Below, piece after piece: positions 6,449 to 14,924 of a stretch of 64,000 nt of DNA. The position numbers were made by a program, and so were the translations under genes. A model generated the notes under the pieces. The model ran no database searches, had not been told where the DNA came from, and saw nothing but the letters and a program-made list of their open reading frames with translations. The number at the start of each line of letters is the position of its first letter. The first letter of the stretch is position 1. Source of the DNA: Rheinheimera sp. 4Y26 (lineage in GTDB: Bacteria > Pseudomonadota > Gammaproteobacteria > Enterobacterales > Alteromonadaceae); the NCBI RefSeq assembly GCF_025245835.1, contig NZ_JAOBWS010000010.1:62001-126000 (forward strand), read 5' to 3'.

Positions 6449-7849
6449 ATGGCAGGTATTACTTCAGCAGGTGTAGGTTCTGGTCTTCCGTTGGAAGATA
6501 TCATTAATGCTACCCTGAATGCAGAAGACCAACCCAAGCTTAAACGCTTTGAAGCAACCAAAACCCGGCTTAATGTCGAGTTATCTGCTTTGGGTGCCGT
6601 GAAGTCTGCGTTATCTGCGCTGCAGGATATTATGAAAAAACTGGCAGACCCCGATAATTTCAGTAAACGCATTGCCAGTATCCGGCAGCCTGCTTCGGGC
6701 GACCTGATTTCTGTCGCAACCACCGACAAATCAACCACCGGCAGTTTTAATATTGAAGTGACACAGCTGGCGCAAGGCAGCCGTGCTATGTCTAATGCTG
6801 CTTTTACTGCACCCACAGATGTGGTCAATGCCACTGCAGGTAAGTTAACGTTAAAAGCCGGTACTAAAGATTTTGCGGTGGATATTGCCGCAGGCGCTAC
6901 TTTAGAAGATATCCGTAATGCCATTAACAGTGCAGAGACCAATTTTGGTATTACCGCCAACATCATCAATACCGGTGGTGCAACACCAACCTCAAAATTG
7001 GTGATTACCTCCAATGTGACAGGTGCTGGCAATGACGTCATCATCGAAAACGACAATGCCGATTTAGACGCAGTGTCGACCGTCGCTTTTGGTGGTGGTG
7101 CCGGCGGTATGACTATTGCTGCGGCCGATATGGCCAAAGATGCCATCGCCAAAGTAGATGGTGTTGAAGTCACCAGCTCGTCAAACAAATTCAGCAACAC
7201 CATTCAGGATTTAAGTTTCACCGCGCTAAAAGTCGGTGATGCCGGTGAAAAGGCCCGTATTGATGTGTCTTACGACACGGCCGGTGTTGAAAAGCTGATG
7301 GAAGAATTTATCAAAGCCTACAACAACGCTGTGGGGACCATTGATTATCACACCAAAGTGGGTGCTGGTTTATATGGTGATTCCACCATGCGCGGCTTAA
7401 AAACCCAGCTTACCAACAGCTTGCAGCAGGTCGTCACAGGCGCTGGTCCTTTTGAAACGATTTTTGACGTGGGTTTGGGTCTGAAAAAAGACGGCACTCT
7501 GGAAAAATCCAGCCTGGTGCGCAGCATGAGTGAAGCCTTAACCGACAACTACGCTGACTTTGGCAAATTGTTTTCCTCAACCGACGGCTTTGCCAAAAAT
7601 ATCAGCAGCTTGCTGGAAAAAAATCTGGATGCCAAAGGTTCATTTAAATTCCGCACCGACAACATCAATCTGTCGTTAAAAGATTTGGAAGTCGAGCGGG
7701 AAAAGCATGATTACCGCATGTCACAAATGGAAGTGCGGTTAAGAGCGCAATATTCAAGTCTGGATTCATTAATAGCCCAGATGCAGAGTTCTGGTATGTA
7801 TCTGCAATCACAATTGGGTAGTTTACCTGGTTTTGTAAAATCTAAATAA
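6449..7849 (+). CDS. fliD: Flagellar cap protein FliD (HAP2)
   Basis: FliD forms the cap at the filament tip and folds flagellin as it is added. The 466-residue product has the FliD N-terminal domain (starting MAGITSAGVGSGLPLEDIIN, then a coiled coil around residues 25-70), a middle beta-rich domain, and the FliD C-terminal domain with a terminal coiled coil (KDLEVEREKHDYRMSQMEVR) and the usual ending LIAQMQSSGMYLQSQLGSL. The length is normal. It begins 19 bases after flaG with AAGGGGAAG upstream and is followed 19 bases later by its chaperone-partner gene fliS. Confidence 0.96.
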   Translation: MAGITSAGVGSGLPLEDIINATLNAEDQPKLKRFEATKTRLNVELSALGAVKSALSALQDIMKKLADPDNFSKRIASIRQPASGDLISVATTDKSTTGSFNIEVTQLAQGSRAMSNAAFTAPTDVVNATAGKLTLKAGTKDFAVDIAAGATLEDIRNAINSAETNFGITANIINTGGATPTSKLVITSNVTGAGNDVIIENDNADLDAVSTVAFGGGAGGMTIAAADMAKDAIAKVDGVEVTSSSNKFSNTIQDLSFTALKVGDAGEKARIDVSYDTAGVEKLMEEFIKAYNNAVGTIDYHTKVGAGLYGDSTMRGLKTQLTNSLQQVVTGAGPFETIFDVGLGLKKDGTLEKSSLVRSMSEALTDNYADFGKLFSSTDGFAKNISSLLEKNLDAKGSFKFRTDNINLSLKDLEVEREKHDYRMSQMEVRLRAQYSSLDSLIAQMQSSGMYLQSQLGSLPGFVKSK

Positions 7850-7868
7850 CAGCTGACAGGGGATAACC

Positions 7869-8288
7869 ATGAGCATTAAGTTTTATCAAAAAGAAGCAAC
7901 CAAAACCCGGTTAGCCGATGCCAGCCCATATCAGGTGATTCAGTTATTAATGTCAGGTGTGCTGGACAATCTGGCCTTAGCCAAAGGTGCACTGAGCCGT
8001 AAAGATTTTGAAGCCAAAGGCCGTGCTTTATCAAAAGCGTCCGCTATTCTGGAAGCCTTACGCTCTTGCCTGGACGACAGTCTGGCACCTGAACTGACCA
8101 ATAATTTATATGCTCTGTACAGTTATATGATTGAACGGCTGATTGATGCTGCCGTTGAAAAAGAAAATACCAATGCCATTGACGAAGTGAGCGAACTGTT
8201 TAAAACCATTAAGTCGGCCTGGGACGAAATTCCGATGGAAGCACAGATGCAGGCGGAGCAAGCCAGAGGCATGGCCAATGTTGGCTGA
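7869..8288 (+). CDS. fliS: Flagellin export chaperone FliS
   Basis: FliS binds the C-terminal D0 of flagellin in the cytoplasm, prevents early polymerisation and hands it to FlhA. The 139-residue product has the family's four-helix pattern: YQKEATKTRLADASPYQVIQ at the start and LYALYSYMIERLIDAAVEKE in helix 3. It overlaps the next gene by 11 bases, suggesting translational coupling. Confidence 0.95.
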   Translation: MSIKFYQKEATKTRLADASPYQVIQLLMSGVLDNLALAKGALSRKDFEAKGRALSKASAILEALRSCLDDSLAPELTNNLYALYSYMIERLIDAAVEKENTNAIDEVSELFKTIKSAWDEIPMEAQMQAEQARGMANVG

Positions 8289-8577
8289 TCAGCAGCTGTT
8301 ACAACAACAAATTTCCCGTTTTGAAGCTTTGCTTGCTGCTGAACAATACGACGAGGCCTGTCAGGCTTGTGTTGAAATTCAGCAGCATCTGATGTTATTT
8401 CAGCGCCAGGGCAATACGGCTGATGTTGCTGACGATATCAGAGCGTTAAAATCCTTGTTTGATATCAAAATTGAAGAGCTGAAAAAAAAGCTACACCAGA
8501 TCCAGATAACTGTTGCTTCCCTTGACCAGTTTCGGTCTAATAAAGTGAGTGAAGCTTATCAGAAGAACAATTATTAA
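8278..8577 (+). CDS. FliT-position small flagellar protein
   Basis: A 99-residue, highly charged, all-helical product encoded directly after fliS. Position and size are those of FliT, the FliD chaperone, but the sequence is weakly conserved and I see no diagnostic FliT motif; it may be one of the short FliT-like proteins of Shewanella and Vibrio relatives. The ATG lies inside the fliS end (11-base overlap) and its stop overlaps the maf start by one base (TAATG), so it is translationally tied to both. Confidence 0.75.
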   Translation: MLADQQLLQQQISRFEALLAAEQYDEACQACVEIQQHLMLFQRQGNTADVADDIRALKSLFDIKIEELKKKLHQIQITVASLDQFRSNKVSEAYQKNNY

Positions 8578-10658
8578 TGTCAAATGAAATCGAGAAACAA
8601 TTAGCTGACATTGAATCAAAACTCGCTGAAGTTGTTGCACAAAAAGAACGCGAACTTTTATTTGAACAAGAATCACAACAACGTTTTGAAGCCAACCTGC
8701 AAGCTTTCCAAAAATATTATCCTGACGTTTATAACACCATCAAAGAATATAAAAAACGTGATGATTTTAAGTTTATTGTCAGAGAAGGTGGGCTCGCCGA
8801 TTTTATTCCGTCCGGTCAGACTATTCCTTTGTATGGCGTGGACATCAAAAAAACTGTTGCCAGTCAGGTAGACAGATACCGCGACAAAGCTTTTTTCAGC
8901 ATGACCAAATATGGTTTTGGCGTAAAAAGTGAAGATGTTCGCATTCACATCCGCTATATGCATGCATTGGATCAGCAACTTGCTGATTTTTATGCGCAGG
9001 ATCTGACACCTATTAGCCAGCTGCCGCCTCATTTCCCAAGTGCCATTATTTTTGGCATTGGCCTTGGTTATCATATTCCGTTGTTGCTCGAGCAACACTC
9101 TTTTGATTATTTGTTTATTTGTGAACCTGATTTAGAGCTGTTTTATGCCAGCTTATATTGTATTGACTGGGCAGCTATCATTCATGACATTGATGAAAAG
9201 GGAAAAACATTATTTTTGCAGGTGGGTGTCAGTTATAAACACTTTTTTGCAACTTTAACTTCTGTTTCCGCCGACATCGGTGCTTTTTCACTGGTGCGTA
9301 GTTATTGTTATCAGCACTATCCATCACCTGAAGTCAACAAACTCATTAAAGAGTTTTTTGACCGTTACCGTGATTTACAATTAGGTTTTGGTTTTTATAA
9401 CGACGCTATTACCGGCCTGGCTCATGGTATTGAAAACCTGAACCAGGGCTACGAGTTGTTTTATGTGGATCCAAAAGCAGAAAAATTCCCATATGCCGAT
9501 GTACCGGTGTTTGTTATCGGCAACGGCCCTTCGCTCGATGATGCTTTTGAATTATTACAGCAAGTTAAAGACAGAGCTTTGATTTTTGCCTCAGGCACTG
9601 CACTTGGCTCTTTATTAAAAATGGGCATAGATCCGGATTTCCACGTGCTGGTTGAAAGACCCAAAATTACCTATGACATTCTGCTCGATACCCAGCCCAA
9701 AGAAGTGTATGAAAAACTTAATCTGCTGACCGTCGATGTGATGTATCCGGATGTGCTGGATTTATATCAGTGGGCTGGGGTAGGGCTAAAAGGCCCGGAA
9801 GCGGCCACTTATTTTATTTATCAATACATAGCATTAACACGGCATAAGTTATTAAAAGCCATGCCAAATTGTGGCCCGCTGGTGGTGAATACTGCATTGT
9901 CTTTTGCAGTGTCTATGGGTTTTAAAGAGATTTATCTGGTGGGTGTCGACAACGGTTATATTAATAAAGCCACCCACTCTAAGTTCAGTATTTACAGTGA
10001 TGAAAGTTTAGATTTTAAACGTACCGTCAATAAAAACGCGACCAATAAATTAGAAGGCAATTTTGGTGGCACTGTGATGGCCACTGATTTATTAAAGGTT
10101 GCCAAAATTCAGATTGAAAACCTGATTAAATCAGCCAAAAACACCTTCTTTTATAACGTCGGTTTTGGCGCCAAACTTGAAGGTGCCCATCCGCTCACCG
10201 TTGAAGATGTATTAGTACCGAAAAAGTTGATTGATAAAACCACTGTGGTGGCAGACGTCAAAAAGCGCTTTTTTATCGACTTTAAACTGAATATTCAGGA
10301 AGCTGACATTAACTTCAAATTGCTGGATGAAGTATGTGAGCATATGATTTCAATTGCGAAGGAACCTGTGACAAACCGGGTGGAAGCTTCGGATTTATTG
10401 ATGCGGCAGGCTCGTTATCTTTATGCATTTAATGGTACAAAATTTACCTATATCTTCCATATGATCAAAGGTTCATTATTGTATTTTCATTGTCCTATGC
10501 TGACCATGTTATACAGCTTTGAGGAAGAAGAAGAGACCATGGCGCAGTTTGAAAAATCCAGACAGTTGTGGATTGATTATTTAACCGATATTAAAAATGA
10601 TTTCCCGCTGAACTGGAATACCAAGTGTGACTGGGGGCTGGAACAACGCAACCTGTAA
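8577..10658 (+). CDS. maf: Motility accessory factor (Maf) flagellin nonulosonic acid transferase
   Basis: Maf proteins transfer CMP-activated pseudaminic or legionaminic acid to Ser/Thr of flagellin in the cytoplasm before export. The 693-residue product has the central Maf/DUF115 region (about residues 290-500) with VPVFVIGNGPSLDDAFELLQ and IYLVGVDNGYINKATHS, preceded by an N-terminal domain with IFGIGLGYHIPLLLEQHSFD and CEPDLELFYASL. It overlaps the preceding stop (TAATG), placing it in the flagellin-chaperone operon, and converges on the operon that makes its presumed donor. Which nonulosonic acid it uses is inferred from that operon. Confidence 0.9.
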   Translation: MSNEIEKQLADIESKLAEVVAQKERELLFEQESQQRFEANLQAFQKYYPDVYNTIKEYKKRDDFKFIVREGGLADFIPSGQTIPLYGVDIKKTVASQVDRYRDKAFFSMTKYGFGVKSEDVRIHIRYMHALDQQLADFYAQDLTPISQLPPHFPSAIIFGIGLGYHIPLLLEQHSFDYLFICEPDLELFYASLYCIDWAAIIHDIDEKGKTLFLQVGVSYKHFFATLTSVSADIGAFSLVRSYCYQHYPSPEVNKLIKEFFDRYRDLQLGFGFYNDAITGLAHGIENLNQGYELFYVDPKAEKFPYADVPVFVIGNGPSLDDAFELLQQVKDRALIFASGTALGSLLKMGIDPDFHVLVERPKITYDILLDTQPKEVYEKLNLLTVDVMYPDVLDLYQWAGVGLKGPEAATYFIYQYIALTRHKLLKAMPNCGPLVVNTALSFAVSMGFKEIYLVGVDNGYINKATHSKFSIYSDESLDFKRTVNKNATNKLEGNFGGTVMATDLLKVAKIQIENLIKSAKNTFFYNVGFGAKLEGAHPLTVEDVLVPKKLIDKTTVVADVKKRFFIDFKLNIQEADINFKLLDEVCEHMISIAKEPVTNRVEASDLLMRQARYLYAFNGTKFTYIFHMIKGSLLYFHCPMLTMLYSFEEEEETMAQFEKSRQLWIDYLTDIKNDFPLNWNTKCDWGLEQRNL

Positions 10659-10661
10659 AAC

Positions 10662-10690
10662 GGCAGAGCCCGTGATGGCTCTGCCCCTTT
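10662..10690. terminator. Bidirectional terminator between maf and the leg operon
   Basis: GGCAGAGCC (10662-10670) pairs perfectly with GGCTCTGCC (10677-10685) around a 6-base loop. Read on the minus strand the hairpin is followed by GTTTTA and ends the nine-gene sugar operon; on the plus strand CCCTTTATATT follows, a weaker signal for the maf transcript. Confidence 0.8.
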
Positions 10691-10735
10691 ATATTCACTC
10701 TTCATTCTTTGCAGTGCTTGAGTCAGCATTGTGCT

Positions 10736-11491
10736 TTATAACGTAAAACCATCATCCACAATAATATTCTGACCGTTGATATATCTGGCTTCGTCTGACA
10801 GCAGGAACAAGACAGTTCCTGCCATACTTTGCGGCGGCAGCATGCCGGTTCCCAGGCATTTTCCCCGGTACTTTTCTGTAAATTCAACAGGTTGCTGGTC
10901 CAGAATACCGCCAGGGCTTATTACATTGACCCTGAAGTTGCTGTGGCCCACGTACTTGCACACATACTTGCTCAGATGAATAAGCGCCGACTTGATAGCG
11001 GCGTATTCCACCGGCATGGTAAAGGCAACATCCTGATAAATATCAAATTCCGGGGCAACAACCCCATAAATAGACGCAAAATTCACCACAGCTAACGGGC
11101 GCTGATGCTCAAGGAAATATTTGGCGCAGCTTTGTAGCAGGAAAAATGATGAGCCCAGATTCAGCGCCACATTGTCGTTAAAATCGTCCAGCGTCACGGC
11201 TAAAAAGTCGGTGCCATATTTTTTATTGCGCGGATAAATACAATTCACCACACCGTCAATGTGCTGATGCTGCGCAAAAAAGGCGGTGACCTGCTCAGTG
11301 TTGGTTAAATCCAGCTGTATTAAATTCAGCGCCGGAACTGACAAATCCACACCTGCACCGCTCAGCCGTTGTTGTAATAAATCCAGGCTTAAATCACAGG
11401 CCAGCACCTGATGCCCGGCGGCCAATAAAGTGTGGACTATATGTTTGCCCAGCAGGCCGGCGGCACCCGCCACCATTATTGTTTTAGCCAT
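10736..11491 (-). CDS. Short-chain dehydrogenase, PtmA-like
   Basis: Classical SDR oxidoreductase of 251 residues. The NAD(P)-binding motif GAAGLLGKHI is at residues 8-17, the catalytic YxxxK is EYAAIK, and NVISPGGI follows in the usual place. In Campylobacter jejuni ptmA is part of the set that feeds the GDP-sugar route to legionaminic acid; here it is the last gene of the equivalent operon, so a role in making or modifying the sugar is likely while the substrate is unknown. I use the ATG at 11491 rather than a TTG one codon upstream. It overlaps the neuA-like gene by 8 bases. Confidence 0.8.
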   Translation of the reverse strand: MAKTIMVAGAAGLLGKHIVHTLLAAGHQVLACDLSLDLLQQRLSGAGVDLSVPALNLIQLDLTNTEQVTAFFAQHQHIDGVVNCIYPRNKKYGTDFLAVTLDDFNDNVALNLGSSFFLLQSCAKYFLEHQRPLAVVNFASIYGVVAPEFDIYQDVAFTMPVEYAAIKSALIHLSKYVCKYVGHSNFRVNVISPGGILDQQPVEFTEKYRGKCLGTGMLPPQSMAGTVLFLLSDEARYINGQNIIVDDGFTL

Positions 11492-12185
11492 CAAATGCAG
11501 CTCCGTTTGTTAGCAGCGACTCAGCAAATAAAAAATCATAGATATCGTCGATATCGACAGCCCGTTGTTTCGGTACTTCAACACTTGTCACTTTACCGGC
11601 AAAAAGCGCATTATTTTCAAGAATATAATTGACTCTGGCTGCATAGACCACAGTGGTAATATCAAAAGCTACAGGGGCGTCCTGCCGTCTTTTTATCGCT
11701 GGCTGATCGTTGATAAAAAGACAAACCTCATCCGTACCTTTGGGTTTAACCATATTAAAGTAGGGGTTACGCGCAGCTGGAGTAACACCAATACAGATAT
11801 CAGCCTTGCTGCTGTGCAGTTGTGTCAGAGCTGCAGTCACATCTTTGGCGGCGCGCAGCGGGCTGGTGGCTGGTAAGCTGACAAAGGTGTCAAACTGTAC
11901 ACCTTGTTGCTGAACGTAACGAATGGCATGTTGCCAGGCCAGCCATTCAGCAGCAGTATCACTGGCAAGCTCAGCCGGCCGGCGAATAACCAAAGCGCCA
12001 GCTGCTTTGGCAACTGCGGCTATTTCATCACAGTCGGTTGATACATAAACAGCTGAAATGTCAGCAATTTGTTTTGCCACTTCAATGGAGTAATGCAATA
12101 AAGGTTTGCCACAAAGCGGCTTGATATTTTTGCCCGGTAAACCTTTAGAGCCACCGCGGGCAAATACAAAAGCAATCACACTCAT
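11484..12185 (-). CDS. legF: CMP-nonulosonate cytidylyltransferase (NeuA/LegF/PtmB-like)
   Basis: This enzyme activates a free nonulosonic acid with CTP to give the CMP-sugar used by Maf. The 233-residue product starts with the family signature FVFARGGSKGLPGKNIKPLC and has the conserved SLPATSPLRAAKDV and the C-terminal AVDIDDIYDFLFAE. It is in an operon with NeuB- and NeuC-type enzymes, and legC/legB favour a legionaminic-type substrate over sialic acid. Substrate identity is inference from context. Confidence 0.9.
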   Translation of the reverse strand: MSVIAFVFARGGSKGLPGKNIKPLCGKPLLHYSIEVAKQIADISAVYVSTDCDEIAAVAKAAGALVIRRPAELASDTAAEWLAWQHAIRYVQQQGVQFDTFVSLPATSPLRAAKDVTAALTQLHSSKADICIGVTPAARNPYFNMVKPKGTDEVCLFINDQPAIKRRQDAPVAFDITTVVYAARVNYILENNALFAGKVTSVEVPKQRAVDIDDIYDFLFAESLLTNGAAFDG

Positions 12186-12218
12186 AAAATCTCCGGCTTT
12201 AGCTGCGCTGCTGTGGGT

Positions 12219-13208
12219 TTATCTGCCAAAACTGGCCTGCTGTTGTTTGGCCTGTTCAATCAAAGACAGGGTACAAAGCGCATCGTCCACAGTGGCAAGC
12301 ACTGTGTTTGTTGTGCCCGGCTGGCGGAGCTGTTGCTCAAAGGCGCTCAACATCTGCAGATACATCTGGTTGCGCTGATATTCGGGTTCACTGAATAACA
12401 GTTGTTGCTCGGAGCCGGTAAATAACCAGATGCTGTTTTGCACCAGATCCCATTCCAGCCGCGCTTCTGTGGTACTGATCATACAGCGGCGCTGCACTGT
12501 TTTTTGCAGGAAATCCTGATGCAGGCTGACTGAGGCGCCACTTTGTGTGCTCATGAATAAATCAGCCTGATCTTCCACATCAATGTCCAGCAAACCGCTC
12601 TGCTGTAATTGGCTGTAATGCAGCTGCAGCGAGCCAAATAAATAATGCAGATAATCCAGCTCATGGCTAAGTTCCAGCAGCACACCACCACCAAGTGATG
12701 CCCTGGCCGATACACTGTGCCGGTAGTCTTTGCCCGGCCGCCAGTCAGGCAGATACTGTGCTACATGACAGTTGATATGCAGCACTTTGCCAAGGTTGCC
12801 GTTTTGCAGGGTACTTTTTAATAGCTGCAACGCCGGTAAAAAACGCAGGCAATAAGCCACTGCCACAGGTGTTGTTGGGTTCGCCAGACTGAGTTGCTGC
12901 ATTTGTTTTCCCTCTGCGAGGGTCGCTGCCAGTGGTTTTTCCACCAATACCGGAACGTGCTTTGCCAATAACGCGCTCATAAACTGCAGATGGCTGGAGG
13001 CGGGGGAGGCCACAATACAATAATCGGGCTGGATCCTGAGCAGTTCATCAAGGTTCGCCGGATACACAATATCAGCGTCACGCTCAGCTGCAGCGATAAC
13101 ACCGGTGGCACCCAGCCAATAAATGCGCGCCCCGGGATGCAACAAACGCAAATTGCCGATGTGGCGCCGGCCAATACTGCCGGCGCCAATCACCGCAATG
13201 TGTTTCAT
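12219..13208 (-). CDS. Gfo/Idh/MocA family oxidoreductase
   Basis: NAD(P)-dependent sugar oxidoreductase of 329 residues. The Rossmann motif IGAGSIGRRHIGNL lies at residues 6-19, the family lysine motif VLVEKPLA near residue 100, and a C-terminal alpha/beta domain contains GGGVLLELSHELDYLHYLFG. Its ATG overlaps the upstream stop (ATGA), so it is coupled to the ptmE-like gene. Such genes appear in nonulosonic acid islands but are not among the core legionaminate steps; it may act on the sugar precursor or decorate the product. The substrate cannot be named from sequence. Confidence 0.85.
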   Translation of the reverse strand: MKHIAVIGAGSIGRRHIGNLRLLHPGARIYWLGATGVIAAAERDADIVYPANLDELLRIQPDYCIVASPASSHLQFMSALLAKHVPVLVEKPLAATLAEGKQMQQLSLANPTTPVAVAYCLRFLPALQLLKSTLQNGNLGKVLHINCHVAQYLPDWRPGKDYRHSVSARASLGGGVLLELSHELDYLHYLFGSLQLHYSQLQQSGLLDIDVEDQADLFMSTQSGASVSLHQDFLQKTVQRRCMISTTEARLEWDLVQNSIWLFTGSEQQLLFSEPEYQRNQMYLQMLSAFEQQLRQPGTTNTVLATVDDALCTLSLIEQAKQQQASFGR

Positions 13209-14266
13209 GCCGGTAACCTTAAGTTATGCACGTCAATCTGTGCTCTTTGGTAGTCATCAATGCGGCCTATATCCAGCCAGTACTCGTGGATAGGGAACAT
13301 GGAGACTTTTTTGGTGAGCTCAATATTCTGCTCCAGCAAGGTCGGCATATCGATACGTTGGTTTGGCTTTACCTGAGCACGCACTTCCGGATTGATCACA
13401 TAAATACCGGCGTTGACAAAAAGACGCTGAATGGGTTTTTCCACCATGCTGAGCACGCGCTCGCCGTCGCCGTTAATAACGCCAAAAGGAATTTGATATT
13501 CATAATCGCGCACACACATAGTGGCGTCAGAGTGGCTCTTATTATGAAACTCCAGCAGTTGTTCAAAATCCACTGTGGTTAACAAGTCACCGTTCATTAA
13601 TAACACCGGCAGTTTAGGTGCATCTGGCGGCAGCAAGCCAAGTGCACCCGCCGTGCCCAAAGGTAAGTCTTCATAAATATATTTAATGCTGACGTTCCAT
13701 TTGGAGCCATCGCCAAAATATTGCTGAATTTGCTCCGGCATATAATGCAGCGAAATATAAAAATTATGAAAACCAGAGCGGATAAAACTCAAAAGCACCA
13801 GCTCCAGAATTGGCTTGTCGCCTACTTTGAGCATAGGTTTAGGGCAATCATTGGTCAGCGGTTTTAACCTGGTGCCAAAACCACCGGCCATTAAAAACAC
13901 CGGATTGTCATGTCTGAATTCAGGTGAGTTGCGCTGCAGAATTTCAAGGTCAACCACTTTGCCGTTTTCAAGCAGTGGAATAGACAATAAACCTTTTTCA
14001 TTCATCAACTTAATCAGTTCGCGTCTGGATGTTCCGATTTGGGCCGTCACAGGGTGATTGTTCATCACGGCACTGACCGGGCTGTCCAGCGAGAAATTTT
14101 TTAACAATCCGCGGCGGATATCACCATCTGTGACCACTCCCAGCAGTTGTTGGGTTTCTGAAACCACCAGCGCAATACGCAAGGACGCCTGATCGATGAT
14201 CTTCAGGGCATCACGGATAGAGCTGTCAGGGGCGATAAGGACTTGTTTCCACTTTTGTTCCATCAT
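13205..14266 (-). CDS. ptmE: CBS-domain sugar-phosphate nucleotidyltransferase (PtmE-like)
   Basis: The 353-residue protein has two CBS domains (about 1-115) fused to a nucleotidyltransferase (about 120-350) with the signature GGFGTRLKPLT followed by PKPML, and the acceptor-site stretch LPLGTAGALGLL. This fusion matches C. jejuni PtmE, a glucosamine-1-phosphate guanylyltransferase that opens the GDP-sugar route to legionaminic acid. CBS domains suggest allosteric control by an adenosyl nucleotide. The start has GAGG upstream and lies 7 bases after neuD; its stop overlaps the next start. GDP specificity is inferred from family and context. Confidence 0.85.
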   Translation of the reverse strand: MMEQKWKQVLIAPDSSIRDALKIIDQASLRIALVVSETQQLLGVVTDGDIRRGLLKNFSLDSPVSAVMNNHPVTAQIGTSRRELIKLMNEKGLLSIPLLENGKVVDLEILQRNSPEFRHDNPVFLMAGGFGTRLKPLTNDCPKPMLKVGDKPILELVLLSFIRSGFHNFYISLHYMPEQIQQYFGDGSKWNVSIKYIYEDLPLGTAGALGLLPPDAPKLPVLLMNGDLLTTVDFEQLLEFHNKSHSDATMCVRDYEYQIPFGVINGDGERVLSMVEKPIQRLFVNAGIYVINPEVRAQVKPNQRIDMPTLLEQNIELTKKVSMFPIHEYWLDIGRIDDYQRAQIDVHNLRLPA

Positions 14267-14273
14267 GATGACC

Positions 14274-14924
14274 TCACATAACGATAAAGTGCCGTGCCGG
14301 ATAAACTTTTTGCTGCTCTAGCAAATCACATACCAAAGTAGCGCCTGCTGCCACCAAAGCTGCCTTGCCAATGGCGATATTCTGGATCACAGTGGCACCG
14401 GCGCCGATAAACACCTGCTCGGCGCAGTGTACATTGCCGCAGAGCACAGCGCCTGGCGCCACCATCACATGGGCATCCAGTTTGCAGTCGTGTTCAATAA
14501 CCGCAGCAGTGTTTACAATACAGTTCTGTGCAATCTGCACTCCGGCATTGACAATACTGCCATCCAGAATTTGTACCCCTTCACCCAGACTGCAGTAGGC
14601 CGACACCAGCGCTTTTTCTGAGATGACACTGGCAAACTGGTAACCCTGGGCTTTGAACTTATCAAAAATCTGCATCCGCCTGTGTTCACCAGGTAAGCGG
14701 CCAACGGCGTTCACCAGCAGCACTTCATCCGGGGAAAACTCACTCATTTGCTCGTCCAGGTGATATTGTTTGATGCTGGCGAAAGGGGTGGCTAACTGCG
14801 CTTTTTCGGCGCAAAAAATTGCCGCAGGCATTTGTTGTTGCCGCGAGAGAATATCCAGCAGCACCCGGGCATGACCACCGGCACCAATCATCACCAGCTT
14901 TTTAGTTGTCGATAAGTTCGTCAT
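14274..14924 (-). CDS. legH: NeuD/PglD-type acetyltransferase (LegH role)
   Basis: A 216-residue left-handed beta-helix acyltransferase. The N-terminal Rossmann-like part has the family motif VMIGAGGHARVLLDIL (about 12-27); the C-terminal half is a run of hexapeptide repeats (VISEKALVSAYCSLGEGVQI onward) with the catalytic His in AVIEHDCKLDAHV. In the operon this is the best candidate for N-acetylating the 4-amino sugar made by LegC, although NeuD proteins can also O-acetylate the finished nonulosonate. An in-frame upstream start (14990) would run far into neuB; the ATG at 14924 gives a normal length and a 23-base overlap with neuB. Confidence 0.82.
   Translation of the reverse strand: MTNLSTTKKLVMIGAGGHARVLLDILSRQQQMPAAIFCAEKAQLATPFASIKQYHLDEQMSEFSPDEVLLVNAVGRLPGEHRRMQIFDKFKAQGYQFASVISEKALVSAYCSLGEGVQILDGSIVNAGVQIAQNCIVNTAAVIEHDCKLDAHVMVAPGAVLCGNVHCAEQVFIGAGATVIQNIAIGKAALVAAGATLVCDLLEQQKVYPARHFIVM

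Noticed and set aside
6409-7203. Minus-strand ORF of 264 codons opposite fliD
   Set aside because: It lies wholly within the strongly supported fliD gene; the Ala/Val/Ser-rich product mirrors fliD codon use and has no family features.
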